From Nyssa sinensis (Eukaryota > Streptophyta > Magnoliopsida > Cornales > Nyssaceae), in NCBI GenBank assembly GCA_008638375.1, contig CM018043.1, positions 38,391,396 through 38,455,395 on the forward strand: a stretch of DNA of 64,000 nucleotides, given 5' to 3'. How positions within the stretch are numbered: the stretch's first letter is position 1; each line of letters opens with the position of its first letter. This document shows, piece by piece, positions 43,888 through 56,429 of this stretch. A model generated the notes under the pieces. That model did no database searches and was not told the DNA's origin. It saw only the letters and a list, made by a program, of their open reading frames with translations. The translations under genes were made by a program, and so were the position numbers.

Positions 43888-46643
43888 TGTCATGACCCGA
43901 AACCCACCCTGCACGGATCTCGAGTCACGACCGCCGTCGCAAGACTCGAAGGCCTCGAGACAAGGCTCGCATAGGCAGCGGTATCAAATAGATGTGCTTC
44001 ATGTGGTTGCGGAAGCGTGAAAATTTTTTTCTTTTCTTTTCTCATTTTAAAATTTGCACATCCATCTGATACTGCCGCTATTCACGATGGTACACATAAT
44101 CATACATTCAGAGCATAACTAAAAACTTAAGGACTTACAAACAATACATGCTTAGTTGCCCCGTGGGGCTTATACATAACAGAGTACCACTTTACTAATA
44201 CAAGATTTCATACTTATGTTCGTAGTGCTAGACAAAATAACTACTTGATCCAATCTTCCAAAAATGGCAGACTTCATCATCATCGTCCTCAAAATCAATA
44301 CTGTCGTAAGTCACCTGAAAGGGGGATCCGAACAAAGTCCGGGTAAGCTAATCTAAGCTTGTGAGCAATTCCAGTATTTGTCATGGGGTTTTCAATTAGC
44401 AGTGGTTTTAGTACATAAGATTTTGTAAACACTCACTGCCAATTGCTCGTATACTTGAACATAGAACATATGCATTTCTTAAAGCAGATAGCTTCGAAAC
44501 ATTTAAAGTATTCAAGCTAAACTCGTTCTTCGTCACATAGAGTATACAACTCAAAACATATGCATTTCATAAAACAGATAGCTTGAAACAATTAAAGTAT
44601 TCAAGCTAACATAAACGTCTTCATATCAACTTCAAAACATATGACATAGCATGCATTTCTTAAATAGAGTATATAAAACTCAAAACATATGCATATTGAA
44701 AATGAGGGTAAAACCTGCTTCCATTTTCAAATATCTCTTCTTCTCACTTTAACTCTTGGAATCTGTTTCGAACCAGACTCCCATTTTACATATACGTGGA
44801 GATATCTCATTGCTTGTGGGATTAGATCCTGCTACCAGGCTGATGCACATGATAGGTCCGAAGTGTTCCGTAGAACCCACAACTCTACCTCTGCGCTTAT
44901 TATTATCTGGCAAAACATTTGTCGTATGACTTTTATATAAAAGCCTTTTATGAGTATTTAAAACATGTAACGTATAACTTTTGCAATGATGCTTCAATAC
45001 TTGCAATAATCAAATTCAGAATATTTGAGGAAATCAGACATGCTAACCATTTTGAAAAGGAAACATTTACAGATACAAATACGTAATAATCGTGGAGCAT
45101 GTCATATAGATATTTATCGTGAGTACTTTAAAACATAACATTCATAACTTCGTAATAGACATTCGTATACTTGAAATAGGCAAACTCAGAATATTTAACA
45201 AGATTTGTATTTTAACTTAGACATGCTGGAAACACATTTTTGAGAAAACAGTAAGGAAAACATTTACTAAGCATGTCACAATAGGGTTTGTAAGAACGGA
45301 AATAATTTAAAACTGAGATCATGTAATATACTGAATTTGGAATTTAAATGCTTCGTATCTTTTGAACTTAAAACCTTTTCAAATCCATGGAGTTAAATCT
45401 CCACTTCAAATACAGGGTTACTCACCTTGGTCCTTTAGGGTTAGTGCCAAAATTGCGCTTTCCCACTTCCCTTGTAGTTCCTAAGAACAATTCATAAACA
45501 TCTCATCAACTTCACATTCTTTGTAATATCATTTCGATATTCCTTAACTTATTCTTAAATCGTATTAGATCCTAAAATGATCTCATAATTCATATGTACT
45601 TAACTTAACTCGTACTCTTAACCTATGACACAATTTAATGTGTAAGAAATTAAATTCATTTGAATTTATACTCTTCTGGTAGCTCCATTAACTTTAATTT
45701 AAATTTATTTACTTCACATATTTACGTGTCGTGTCTTTTCGTAATTCATTTCCTTGTATACGCCTTAGATTAGTACTTTGGCATTACTTTAATTTATAAT
45801 CATCTAACAGATGCTATTCAACAAATTTTATGTCTTTTTATTTTAGACATTTCTTCTGGTCAAATAGACTCTACCATTGAGTCCGGAGCGTCGAAGAAAG
45901 TCAGCTTAGGCTTTCTAAGATTTTAATTCGGACTTTTATATATAAAAGGGTAAAATGGTCATTTATCATTTTACGTGTTATATTTTTCCGTACTTCGTTT
46001 CGTAATTTGGACCTCACTATTGAATCCAGAATGTCAAAGAAAGTCAATTTAGACTCTCTCTGGTTTCAATTTGGCTCTAGGGGCACTAGGGGTATTTTGG
46101 TCATTTTAGCATTTTTATGGGTCTCAAATTTTTCGGGACCTCGTCTCGTGTTGTGGACCTCACCATTGGACTTAGAAGGTTCGAGATAGTAAGAATACAC
46201 TAATAACTTGTTAATTTTGGACAAGGGGTATTTTGGTCATTTACCCCTTTTCGTGTCTTTATTTTTTGGGCCCCGTCTCGTAAAACGGACCCTACCATTA
46301 GTCTCAGAATATCCAAAATAGTAAGGATACACTATTCATATGTTTAATTTGGACTTCATTTGCTTAATATTTGAATTAGGGGCATAATAGTCATTTTACT
46401 TTATTTATTAAATAATTAAATTAATTATTTAATTAATTTTCCAGGGGCATATTTGTATAAAATTTTCATCAGATGGGCCATAGTGGGATTTCTCATAGTT
46501 TTGGGGTCAATCCGTAAATAAGAAAAGTTCTGGTTCATTAGATATAATTTAAAACAGAAAACCAATGGGTTCGGTCCAAATCCAAGTGAACCGGTCTGGT
46601 TCACTCGCAAAACAACCGGTCTGGTCGGTTCTTGACATGATGC

Positions 46644-46676
46644 TGACGTCATGATGCTGACGTCATGATGACGTCA
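46644..46676. promoter_or_regulatory. Triple TGACGTCA palindrome in LTR A
   Basis: TGACGTCA at 46644-46651, 46658-46665 and 46669-46676. The sequence is the palindromic core bound by bZIP (TGA/C-box class) factors; related LTRs have two (G, E) or one (C). Confidence 0.6.
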
Positions 46677-47927
46677 GCCCTAATCTTTTATAAATTAAAA
46701 CAAAACGTTGTCGTTTAAATAAACCCGTTTTATTCAATGGGTCGGGTTCTGACCCGAACCCGATTTGACCCGTACCGACCCGAACAGTGTCATCTTCCCC
46801 ACAGTGGTTGACACTGTTCAACCGGAACCCTATTTTTTTGCAGTTCAATTTCGTGGCATTTTAAGGACTCTTTTCTTTGTTTTCTTTTCCAACAATCCCC
46901 TAAGACCTTAAGGCACGTTTTAGTATCGATTTAGGGCTTTGAATATGCCTCAGGTGCTCGGTTCAAGTCGCGATAACCGGACCTGCAACTCGAGGGTTCA
47001 TGCTTATTTCTTGATTATTTCCTATAAGGTTGGGCTCGTTTTAATCCCCTCTTCATGGGGTTTCATATTTCATTAACAAGGGTACGTTTAATCTCATGTT
47101 TTTGAGATTTGCTTTGGGAACCCGAACCTGTAATTTGGTTTTTGGAAGGCTTTCTTTGGGATTTCTGATCACGTACGTATGTTTTTGGGATGCTGATGAG
47201 ATCTACTTGAAGTCTTGATAGGACAAATTGGGTTTGGGGAAAGTCGGTTCAGACCTGCTCTCACCAAGCTCAACAATGGCGGTTTGGTGCACGGTTTGTG
47301 TTTCTTAGGTGCTTTAGGTCGAAATTTCATGCTTAACAATCTTGTTAACATATATATAGCATCCTATAATCGTATACAACCCAACAAAAGTTCCTAATAA
47401 TGTAAAATTCTAGAGAGAGAAACATTAAAACTTTGTATATCTCTTACATTTTTTCTTGAGATTGTTATTCCTTCTTCCTTCTTCTCCTTTGTTCCTCACT
47501 TCTGAATCTCCCGAACCCCCTTCAATCTCTCCCTCACTCTCGGATGGTTGTGTGTGTGTACAAGCACCATGCATATGTGTATATAGAGATGTGAATCATG
47601 GCAAATCTGATTGCCCCTCTACTTGGGTTAGCCAATTTCAGGTTTCTTCATGAGTGGGTCTGAATTGCTACTGTTTGGCAGGCCATTGGGTGGCTGGTTG
47701 TGTGTGTGTGTGGTGTTTGACTTGTACTTATATATATATGTACATATATATATATATATCTCATAATTCACACATACTATTATACAATGGTCACTCACAC
47801 ACACTTGTACACGTTGGACCATTGCATGTCCCTCAATATATATATAATCATATCTATATATATACATAATTACAATTTCATATATATAATATACATATAC
47901 CCACCTTTATACCTTTATACATGTATT

Positions 47928-47931
47928 TTAA

Positions 47932-47960
<29 letters not shown>
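47928..47960. repeat. (ATT)n microsatellite in LTR A
   Basis: About ten ATT units in a TA-rich zone of LTR A. Confidence 0.9.
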
Positions 47961-47968
<8 letters not shown>

Positions 47969-48084
47969 TATATTATCTATTTAATATTTATTTTTAACTT
48001 CCATGCATATACTTGTAGACACATATATTTATACATGTACTTCCACACAATACATTTTGTGAGTGTGTGTGTCATCACATTATT

Positions 48085-50583
48085 TGTGATATCCTGACCC
48101 GGGATACGACACATATACCGAGGCAAGTTGATTGAATAGTGTAATATGGGCTGTTTAGAGCTCTATATTATTTTATCGTAGGTACAGTACAGTTTTAAAA
48201 AGTGAATAGTATCAGTAATATAGCCAGTGTCGGGTAGTACCCGAGCAACTCAGAACCTTACCTCGAAAAGCGTGCATGCATGCAACCCATGCATGCATAC
48301 GTACGTACACATGCATAGTTCACGAAATATTAGTGTATGTATATGTAACTAAAAATACAATTATACGTATTTATATGGTTATAAATACATGTATAAAAAC
48401 TATGTATTTTATGTGTATATATATGTATATAATATAATGTATTATACATGTATTTATGTATATATGTATATATGTACATGTATAAGAAATAAAGGAAAAG
48501 AAAAAGGGAAAAGGGAAACTGCCCTTGGGCAGTATATAGGTGCACTGAATGAGGGTGTGTGTGTGTGTCGGTTGGGTGAAGTGTGTGTGAGTGGATTGTA
48601 TATAATATGATATATGTATATAAGTGTGCACCACAAGTCTCCCCAAGCCATTAAATGCAAAGTTGCATTTGGCAGAGGGAACACAGAACCTAGGTCAAGG
48701 AAAGGGGCCATAGAAGGGGGAGTAACCGAGAGAGAGAAAGAGAAAGAGGGAGAGAGGCGGTGGAAATCCCTCTCTTTATATATGTGTATATGGGCGTGAG
48801 TTGAGAGACAAAAAGGAGACCAAGATTGAGAGAAGCATTGGCAAGAAACTCAGGAGCATAAACAGAAGGGTTTGGAGGGTCACAGTGAGCTAAAATCCGA
48901 AACCCAGGTAAGAGTTTTTAGTTCTGTTTTTACGATTTAGAGCATGAAGCTTATATATAATTGTAGGGTCTAAATCAGCATGAAATATGGAACTAAATGC
49001 AAAAAGAATGATAGAAAACGGTTAAGAAACCAAAGAGAAAAACTGAGTTGCAGGTGTACTGAATAATCACGGGTTTTATGAAAATCTAGGCTCAAAACTT
49101 GTTTTAAGTTTCTAGAAATAACCTACACAAGTGCAGAAACACACTAGAAGAAATTTAGAGCCAAAACAGTGATCAAAACGCCATGAAAATGGAAAATATG
49201 ACTTGGCTGGAGAATCGGCCGGAGATGTTTAAACCCCTATTCGTGAAGATGGGGAGGGATTCAATGGAAACCGAGAGTGGATTTGAAATCCTTGGGACGA
49301 AGGGAAGAGAATGGCATTCAAAACGGGGTAAAATAAGGTCGGAACTAGGTCACCATCGCCGAAGAAGGTGACTGTTCACCACCGGAACCCTGCCGGAGAT
49401 CTGGGGAAGACGACCGGAATGTCGTGAGGCTACCGGGTTAAATCTAGACCAGATCCGGGTTCGGATCGGGTCGGTACCCGACCGGATATGAAATGGGTAA
49501 GTGAAACTGTGTCGTTTGGGTTTTTAATTTAAATGGATTTGGGCTTGTTTGGTTACACGGATAGTAAATTGAAATTGGGTTTGGGGTTATCCAAACCAAG
49601 GATGGGATAGGAAAACAGGGTTATTGAAATCCGGTTTTTAAAATGAAGTGAACCGTTTGGTTCAGTAAGGGGGCAGACCGGTCTAGGGTTTCTGGTTCTG
49701 AACCAACTGGTTCAGACCGCAGCTTTAGGAAATTATGAACCGGCCCCAAATATTTTGAAAAATCTCACTAAGGCCCAAACAGGAAAATTAATTAAATATT
49801 AATTTTTACAATAATACCCCTATTTCAAATATGGGCCAAATGAAGTCCAAATGAGACAAATGAATAGTCAAAAATTATTATCTCGGACGTTCTGAGTCCA
49901 ATGGTGAGGTCCGTTTTATGAGACGGGACCTCGAAGGATAAAATAACTTAAAGTGCAAAATGACCATTTTGCCCTTTTTAGTACAAATGTCCAAATGGAA
50001 TTCCGCGAAAGCCTAAACTGACTTTCTTCGGCATTCTGGACTCAATGGTAAAGTCTAAATTAGTATTTGAAATACTTATGATGGAAAGGCATAAAATTTG
50101 ATGAATAGAATCTATTCTAAAACGTATTCACTGATATATAGGGAACTCGAAAGGCAAGGGTATACTCACGGATTTCTGAATCACGATAGAGGTAAGTGGA
50201 TCACTTTCTCTTCCATATGGTATCCCCAAGCCAAGTTTATTCATTACTGCCAAACTTGTACTCATGAACGTTTCAAATGTTATTGTTTTCCACAATGTGA
50301 TATTGTTCTATCTTGTGGACATTGATTGATTAACTATTGTACCATTGTTATCATATTGAACCGTGCCTTGGAAGGCTTACTATTATGCTTTACTGTGTAT
50401 ATGATATTCCATTTTCATACTCCTATGGAATCACAAATGATCATGCTATGTTTATAAATGCTGGAATTGTGCTCAGTCACAATATCCATCCGATGCTTCT
50501 GTGACAAACTAGTCCGTGAACGGACGCGTGGCAAAAGATGTGAGTTTAACTGAGAGGTATGCCGGGCCTCGAAATAGAGAGGG
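48085..50583 (+). mobile_element. Solo LTR B, first segment
   Basis: It starts TGTGATATCCTGACCCGGG, preceded by TTATT (48080-48084), which recurs at 55300-55304. It contains GT and TA microsatellites, two module copies (about 49888, 50031), AACTGTGTCGTTTGG near 49505, donor GAG/GTAAGTGG at 50192, TTGTGCTCAGTCACAA (50467-50482) and GGTATGCCGGGCCTC (50556-50570). It is interrupted by LTR C, inside the putative intron. It is colinear with LTR F at 60862. Confidence 0.9.
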
Positions 50584-53500
50584 TGTAATATCCCGACCCG
50601 GGATACCGGGTCATATGGCATGCATTACGAGACAATGAAAAAGATGTGTAAAGGTTTTTACACTAAAGAGAAAAATTGATTAATTAAATAATTAATTAAT
50701 TTAATTTATTAGAATATATTTAATTGTTAAAATTAAATTCAAATAAACACATATACACACATTATGGTGTATTGTCTGTGTGTATATTATCAAGTGTATG
50801 TAAATATGTATATATATAAATAAACTTTGTACACAAGGAAGGATATATATATATAATATATATACATATGTGAACAGTGCAGTGTGTGTGTGTGTGTCGG
50901 CTAGTGTGTGTGTCTCCATATGTTGGTGTGTGTGATATATTATATATAATATACATATGTACAAATATCTTGCAAAAATCAAAGAGAAAGCTGAATATGA
51001 AAAAGTAAAATTTAATTTGTGTAAGAAAATTAATTGAGAAGTGAAAGGTTTCGGCCGTGAGGTCATGAGGGAAGAGAGAGAATGAAGGAGAGAGAAGGGT
51101 CGGTCACTTTCTCTATAAAATCCCAAGCATGCAAATTATGCTTTCTTCTTGCAAAAGAAACCAAAAGAAGAAGAACTAAGGAGAATAGAGGAAGAGTTGG
51201 AAGTAGAACAAGAGAGATAACACTGTAAACAGGTAAAGTTTCCAATTTTTACATTTTTCTCTCTCTAGAAATTTGAGCATGATAGGGACTCTTTTGAGTT
51301 TGATATGCACGTATGATGTTTAATATATGTATATAAGTATGTCAAGCATGAAATGGAGTATTAAAAACCACCAAAAACACCAAACCCATGAAAACCGCCA
51401 TTGATGGACCTTGCTTGAAGCAGGTCTGAAATCACATGATCAAAACCTTGTTTGGGTTATTGGAACCTCAACTAGACTCCAAGGGTATTCTAAAAACCTA
51501 TACCCGCGACCATAAAGCTCAAGAAATGACCCTCAAATGTCTAGTTACAGGTTACGGGTTTACACCCCAACCCTTTTAAAACTCAGTTTAAGTCAATATT
51601 TAAGAACGAGATATGAATCCCCATGAAGAGGGGATCATAAAAAACGAAACCCCATGAATTTTGGTTAAGAAATAAGCATGAACCATAGGTTATACAGTTC
51701 GGGTTATCATGGCTTAAACCCAACGATTGAACCATATTCGAAGCTTTAAATTGATGCAAAAACATGTATTAAGATGTAGGGAAGAGATTGGAAAAGAAAG
51801 CAGAGAAAATGGGTGCTTAAAACACCACGAAATTCAAACTGTAAAAATTTAGGGTTCGGTGTGAACAGTGTCGACCTCGTGAGGAAGACGACACTGTTCG
51901 GGTCGGGTCGGGCCGGATTCGGTTACGGGTCCGGGTCGAACCAGATCCAACGCTCCGGTTATGTAAACGGTGGCGTTTTGGTTTAAATTTTTTAAAACCC
52001 TAGGGCTGACGTCAGCATTATGTCAAGAACCGGCTAGACCGGTTGGGTTGTAACTGAACCGGACCGGTTTACTTAAAATTCGATTGAACCCTCTGGTTTT
52101 CTGTTTTATTTAAAACTAAATAAACCAAGACTTTTAGTTATTACGGATTAACCCCTGGGCTTTAGAAAAATTATACTGAGGCCTAACTGAGGGAAAATTT
52201 ATGCATTTAGACCCCTGGAAAAATAATTAAATAATTAATTTAATTATTTAATAAATAAAGTAAAATTTCTATTATACCCTTGGGTAATAAATAGAGCAAA
52301 TGAAGTCCAAATTAAGCATATGAATAGTGTATCCTTACTATTTTGGATATTCTGAAACTAATGGTAGGGTCCATTTTACGAGACGGAGCCCGAAAAATAA
52401 AAACACGTAAGGGGTAAATGACCAAAATACCCCTTGACCAAAATTTAACAAGTTATTAGTGTATTCTTACTATCTCGGACCTTCTGAGACTAATGGTGAG
52501 GTCCACAACACAAGATGAGGTCCCGAACATAAAGACACGTAAGGGGGGTAAAATGACCAAATTACCCCTAGTACCTCAAAAGTCAAATTAAAAGCAGGGA
52601 AGGTCTAAATTGACTTTCTTTGACATTCCGGACTCAAAAATGGAGTCCAAATTTCGAAACGAAGTACAGAAAAATATGACACGAAAAATGATAAATGACC
52701 ATTTTGTCCTTTTACATATAAAAGCCCAAATTAAATTCTTGGAAAGCCTAAACCGACTTTCTTGGACACTCCGGACTCAATGGTAGAGTCTATTCGACCA
52801 AAAGAAATGTCTAAAATAAAAAGACATAAAATTTGATGAATAGCATCTGTCAGATGACTATAAATTAGAGTAGTGCCAAAGTACAAATACTAAGGCGTGT
52901 ACGAGAAATGAAATACAAAAAGACACGACACGTAAACATGTCAAATAAATAACTTGAATTCAAAGTTAATGGAGCTCCCAAAAGAGTATAAATTGAAGTA
53001 AATTCAATTTCTAACACATTAAATTGTGTCATAGGTTAAGAATACGAGTTACGTTAAGTACATATGAATTTATGAAATCATTGTAGGATCTAATACGATT
53101 TAAGCATAAGTTAAGGAATATCGAGATGATATTACAATGAATGTGAAGTTGATGAGATATTTATGAATTGTTCTTAGGAACTACAAGGAAAGTGGGAAAG
53201 CGCATTATTAGCACTAACCCTAAAGAACCAAGGTGAGTAACCCTGTGTTTGAAATGGAGATTTAACTCCATGGATTTTAAAAAGGTTTTAATGCAAAGAT
53301 ATGAAATGTTTGAAATTCCAAATTCAGTGTTTACATGATTCAGTTTTTAATTGTTCTGTTTTATAACCCCATTGTGACATGCTCAGTGATTGGTTTCTGC
53401 AACAGTTTTTCCTTCAAATACTTTTCAGCATGTCTAGTTAAAATGCAATTATTGTTAAATATTCTGAATTTGCTTATTTCAAGTATACGAATGTTTATTA

Positions 53501-54546
53501 CGAATTTATGAAAAGTATCTATGAGAAAAGTCACATGATAAATATTTTATAAGATAATGGTGCATAAGCACACAGGCAGTATTTTGGGTTTCTTCGGATC
53601 TTATTGACCTGTCAAAAACCACATAGTCAGTATTTTGGGTTCTTATTGTAACTCATTGACCTGTCATGTGAAATGCCCGGTAGCAGGATCTAATCCCCCA
53701 GGCATATGAGATATCTCCATTTATAAGTAAGATGGGAGTCCGGTTCGAAACGGATTCCACTAATGGAAGTGATAAGATGACAAATGATTTGAAAATGGAA
53801 GCAGGTTTTTACTCTCATTTTCAATATGCATATGTTTGAGTTTTATATACTCTATTTAAGAAATACATGATATGTTATATGTTTTAAAGTTCATATGTAT
53901 AAGTTTAGCTTGAATACTTTAAATGTTTCAAAGCTACATGTTTTAAGGAATGCATATATTCTGTATTCAAAGTATACGAACAATTGGCGGTGACTATTTT
54001 ACAACTCTTATGTACTAAACCACTGCTAATTGAAAACCCCATGACGAATACTGGAATTGCTCACAAGCTTAGATTAGCTTACCCGGACTTTGTTCGGACC
54101 CCCCTTTCAGGTGATGCGGCAGACAGGGTCTTAAGGACGACGACAATGAGTCTAGCTATTTTTTTTTGGAAGGATATGTTAAGTAGTTTCTTTTGAAGAA
54201 CCTATGAACACTAATAGTACGTTTTGTATTAATAGACAATGTAAGAATATGTAATAAGCCCTTAGGGCAATCGAATATGTATTGTATGAATGTATGAAGT
54301 CTTTAAGTTTTCGTTATACTCTGAATGTGTAACCATGTATGCTATGTATGGAGCGGCAGTACCGGACGGATGTGCATAATTTAAAAATGAGAAAAGAAAA
54401 GAAAAAGTTTTTCACGCTTCCGCAAAACGTATGTTGCACATCTATTTGATACCGCTGCAGATGCGAGCCTTGTCTCGAGGCCTTCGGGTCTCGGGGCGGC
54501 GGTCGCGATCCGGTAATTCGTAGAGGGTGGGTTTCGGGCCGTGACA
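50584..54546 (+). mobile_element. Solo LTR C nested in B, target duplication GAGGG
   Basis: TGTAATATCCCGACCCGGG to GGGTTTCGGGCCGTGACA, 3963 bp, flanked by GAGGG (50579-50583 and 54547-54551). It contains a GT tract (50883), an inverted repeat GAACAGTGTCG/CGACACTGTTC (51863-51899), one TGACGTCA (52007), four module copies (about 52341, 52475, 52621, 52766), donor AAG/GTGAGTAACC (53233), hairpin AAGCT-N6-AGCTT (54065-54080) and acceptor TTTCAG/GTGATG (54110). It is a near relative of G in the same orientation. No gag-pol. Confidence 0.92.
53233..54110 (+). other. Putative LTR intron in C (878 bp)
   Basis: AAG/GTGAGTAACC to CCCCTTTCAG/GTGATG. Both sites are conserved in G, A and E although the sequence between varies from 0.88 to 1.34 kb. 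Confidence 0.45.
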
Positions 54547-54551
54547 GAGGG

Positions 54552-55299
54552 ACTGCCATCCCCTACTACAGATTATAAGAATCTCGATTGGATTATTGTT
54601 ATGGATATATTGTTGAATGGTAACTGTTTCTTATGGTTTATCTTATATTATTCATTGGTTTGATTGTAATCGTTTTATTGTGGCAGTACTTCTATTGTGA
54701 CAGGTTATTGTTGAGAAATATTTATCACTGCTTATTCATTACTCCTGATTGTATATTGTGACCCCACTATTCATTGGCCATCATGGCAACCGTTCTCATT
54801 GGCTATCACAGCATCTTACTTCTTATGATTGGCTATCATATTGTTATTCATGGATTCATGTTCTTTATAATCATCGATACAAGTGTCAGAGATCTGTTTT
54901 ACTTACTGAGCTTTGTAGCTCATTCGACCCCACTTACCCCCTATTTCAAGTGATGACGCTGCGAGACCCCAATAGGAGTCTGAGAGCGTAGGGGGACATT
55001 TTGAAGTACTGTTTTAGTCTATGTTAGTTCTCCCATGTATTCACCACCCCCGGGTGCTGGTTACGTTTAGTTCTCATTTTGTCTTATGTAGAACTATGTC
55101 ATGTATTTAATAGACTTCCACTGTTTAAATTATTTAAAAGAAGAAGACTGTAATTGATAAAGACTTTCGTTGTTCATTGTTTAAAATTTTTAGTACATTG
55201 CATATTAGTATTATGATACTGGAATGGAAAAAGTAGGGACGGCCTTCGGGTCGGCCCCGCGACACGAGATCCGCTTAGGGTGGGTTTCGGGTCGTGACA
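54552..55299 (+). mobile_element. Solo LTR B, second segment
   Basis: It continues B after LTR C: TGAGCT-TTGT-AGCTCA hairpin (54907-54922), acceptor-like CTATTTCAAG (F has the intact CATTTCAG), and the end GGGTTTCGGGTCGTGACA at 55299. B without C is 3247 bp. Confidence 0.9.
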
Positions 55300-55304
55300 T
55301 TATT

Positions 55305-55441
55305 TTAGTAATTTAAATAGTAATTAGCTTCCTTATATTTAATTAATTAATTATATTAACTTAATTAATTATTCTCCCAATTTTCCCATAACCTCGTAAA
55401 ACGTGCCTCATTACCCGACATTCTCGGGTCGGGGTATTACA
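55305..55441 (-). mobile_element. Solo LTR A, terminal segment
   Basis: The last 137 bp of A, ending CTCGGGTCGGGGTATTACA, followed by the GGGAG duplication (55442-55446). TTATT at 55300-55304 is the right target duplication of B. Confidence 0.88.
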
Positions 55442-55446
55442 GGGAG

Positions 55447-56429
55447 ACTGAATAATCAAGTTGTACACCCCCATTTTCTAACCAAATTTGATAATTCTTG
55501 GTTTGTTGTGATCGTATCATCCTCAAGATCACTGCCCATTCACAAAACTAAGGTTTAAGCTTCAAATGGAAGTTTTCCATTTTGACTCGTGACCTGTAAC
55601 TCCAAGTTCCTCTCTTCTTTTTTACGTTTTAGATTCAATTTTTGTGGTTTTGTGTTGCCTATAAGACCTAGTTTAAGTCCTTAACCAATAGAACATGTTT
55701 TGTTCCACTTATTTCAGACCTCCATATTGAGGTCCTTCAATGGCGGGTGACCAATTTTTCTCATTGTTTTGGCAGTCCTAACGTTCAAGAATTTTCTCTA
55801 GTATTGCAATACTAATTTAGAAATCAAAATGAATCAAAAATTTGAATCTTGTTACCTGTTTGCCGACCTTTTGTTTTTCCAGGATTTCCCAGTTTTCCAG
55901 TTTTAGTCTTCTTCCCTTTTGTTTCCTTCCTTTATGCCTCAGTTTTCTCCCTATTTGTCTCCCCCTCTCTTTCTTTAAATCAACTCAGGTCGTTGGTCGT
56001 TGCCACATGACCTTCTCCCTTTTCTTTCCTTTTTTTTTCCTCCACCTGTTCCATGCAGTCACTAGCTCATGACATGCACACACCCTCACATGCCTTACAC
56101 CACATACACATCATTGTATATATATATATATAGATGCATATATATTTTAATTTTACCTTATATATTTATACATATATATACATCTGTATAAATAAATACA
56201 TGTATATGTTTTTTTTATTTTTTTTTATTTTTTTTTCCATTTCGGTTTAGGATTCGAATTCTTTTGGTGATTTTTGATTTCCATGTCTTATTGGAAAATT
56301 TTTAATATCGTTAGTCCGATCTTCAATTTTAGCTTATTTATTTTTGAACTCTATTATATTTGTTTTTTTCTAATATTTACGGCTTACAGGTATCGTTTCA
56401 ATATATCGGATAATTTAATATATATATTT
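55447..56429 (-). mobile_element. Tekay 5' LTR, second segment
   Basis: It resumes ACTGAATAATCAAGTTG, colinear with 35766-36790 of the 3' LTR, and stops in TCGGATAATTTAATATATAT where LTR D begins. About 80 bp of LTR start remain beyond D, outside the window. Confidence 0.9.

Larger units (their letters stand above)
43888..48084 (-). mobile_element. Solo LTR A, main segment (A/C/E/G family)
   Basis: It begins (plus strand) TGTCATGACCCGAAACCC. Minus-sense blocks include acceptor CTTTCAG/GTGA (44316), donor AAG/GTGAGTAACC (45425), four module copies (about 45875, 46020, 46165, 46300), three TGACGTCA sites (46644, 46658, 46669), inverted repeat GAACAGTGTCA/TGACACTGTTC (46782-46819), and (TA)n/(ATT)n tracts near 47730-47960. 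Its length without nested insertions is 4334 bp. No coding sequence is present. Confidence 0.9.

Noticed and set aside
48389..49371. Short plus-strand ORFs (up to 73 codons) in LTR B
   Set aside because: No conservation of the frames in the colinear LTR F and no motif.
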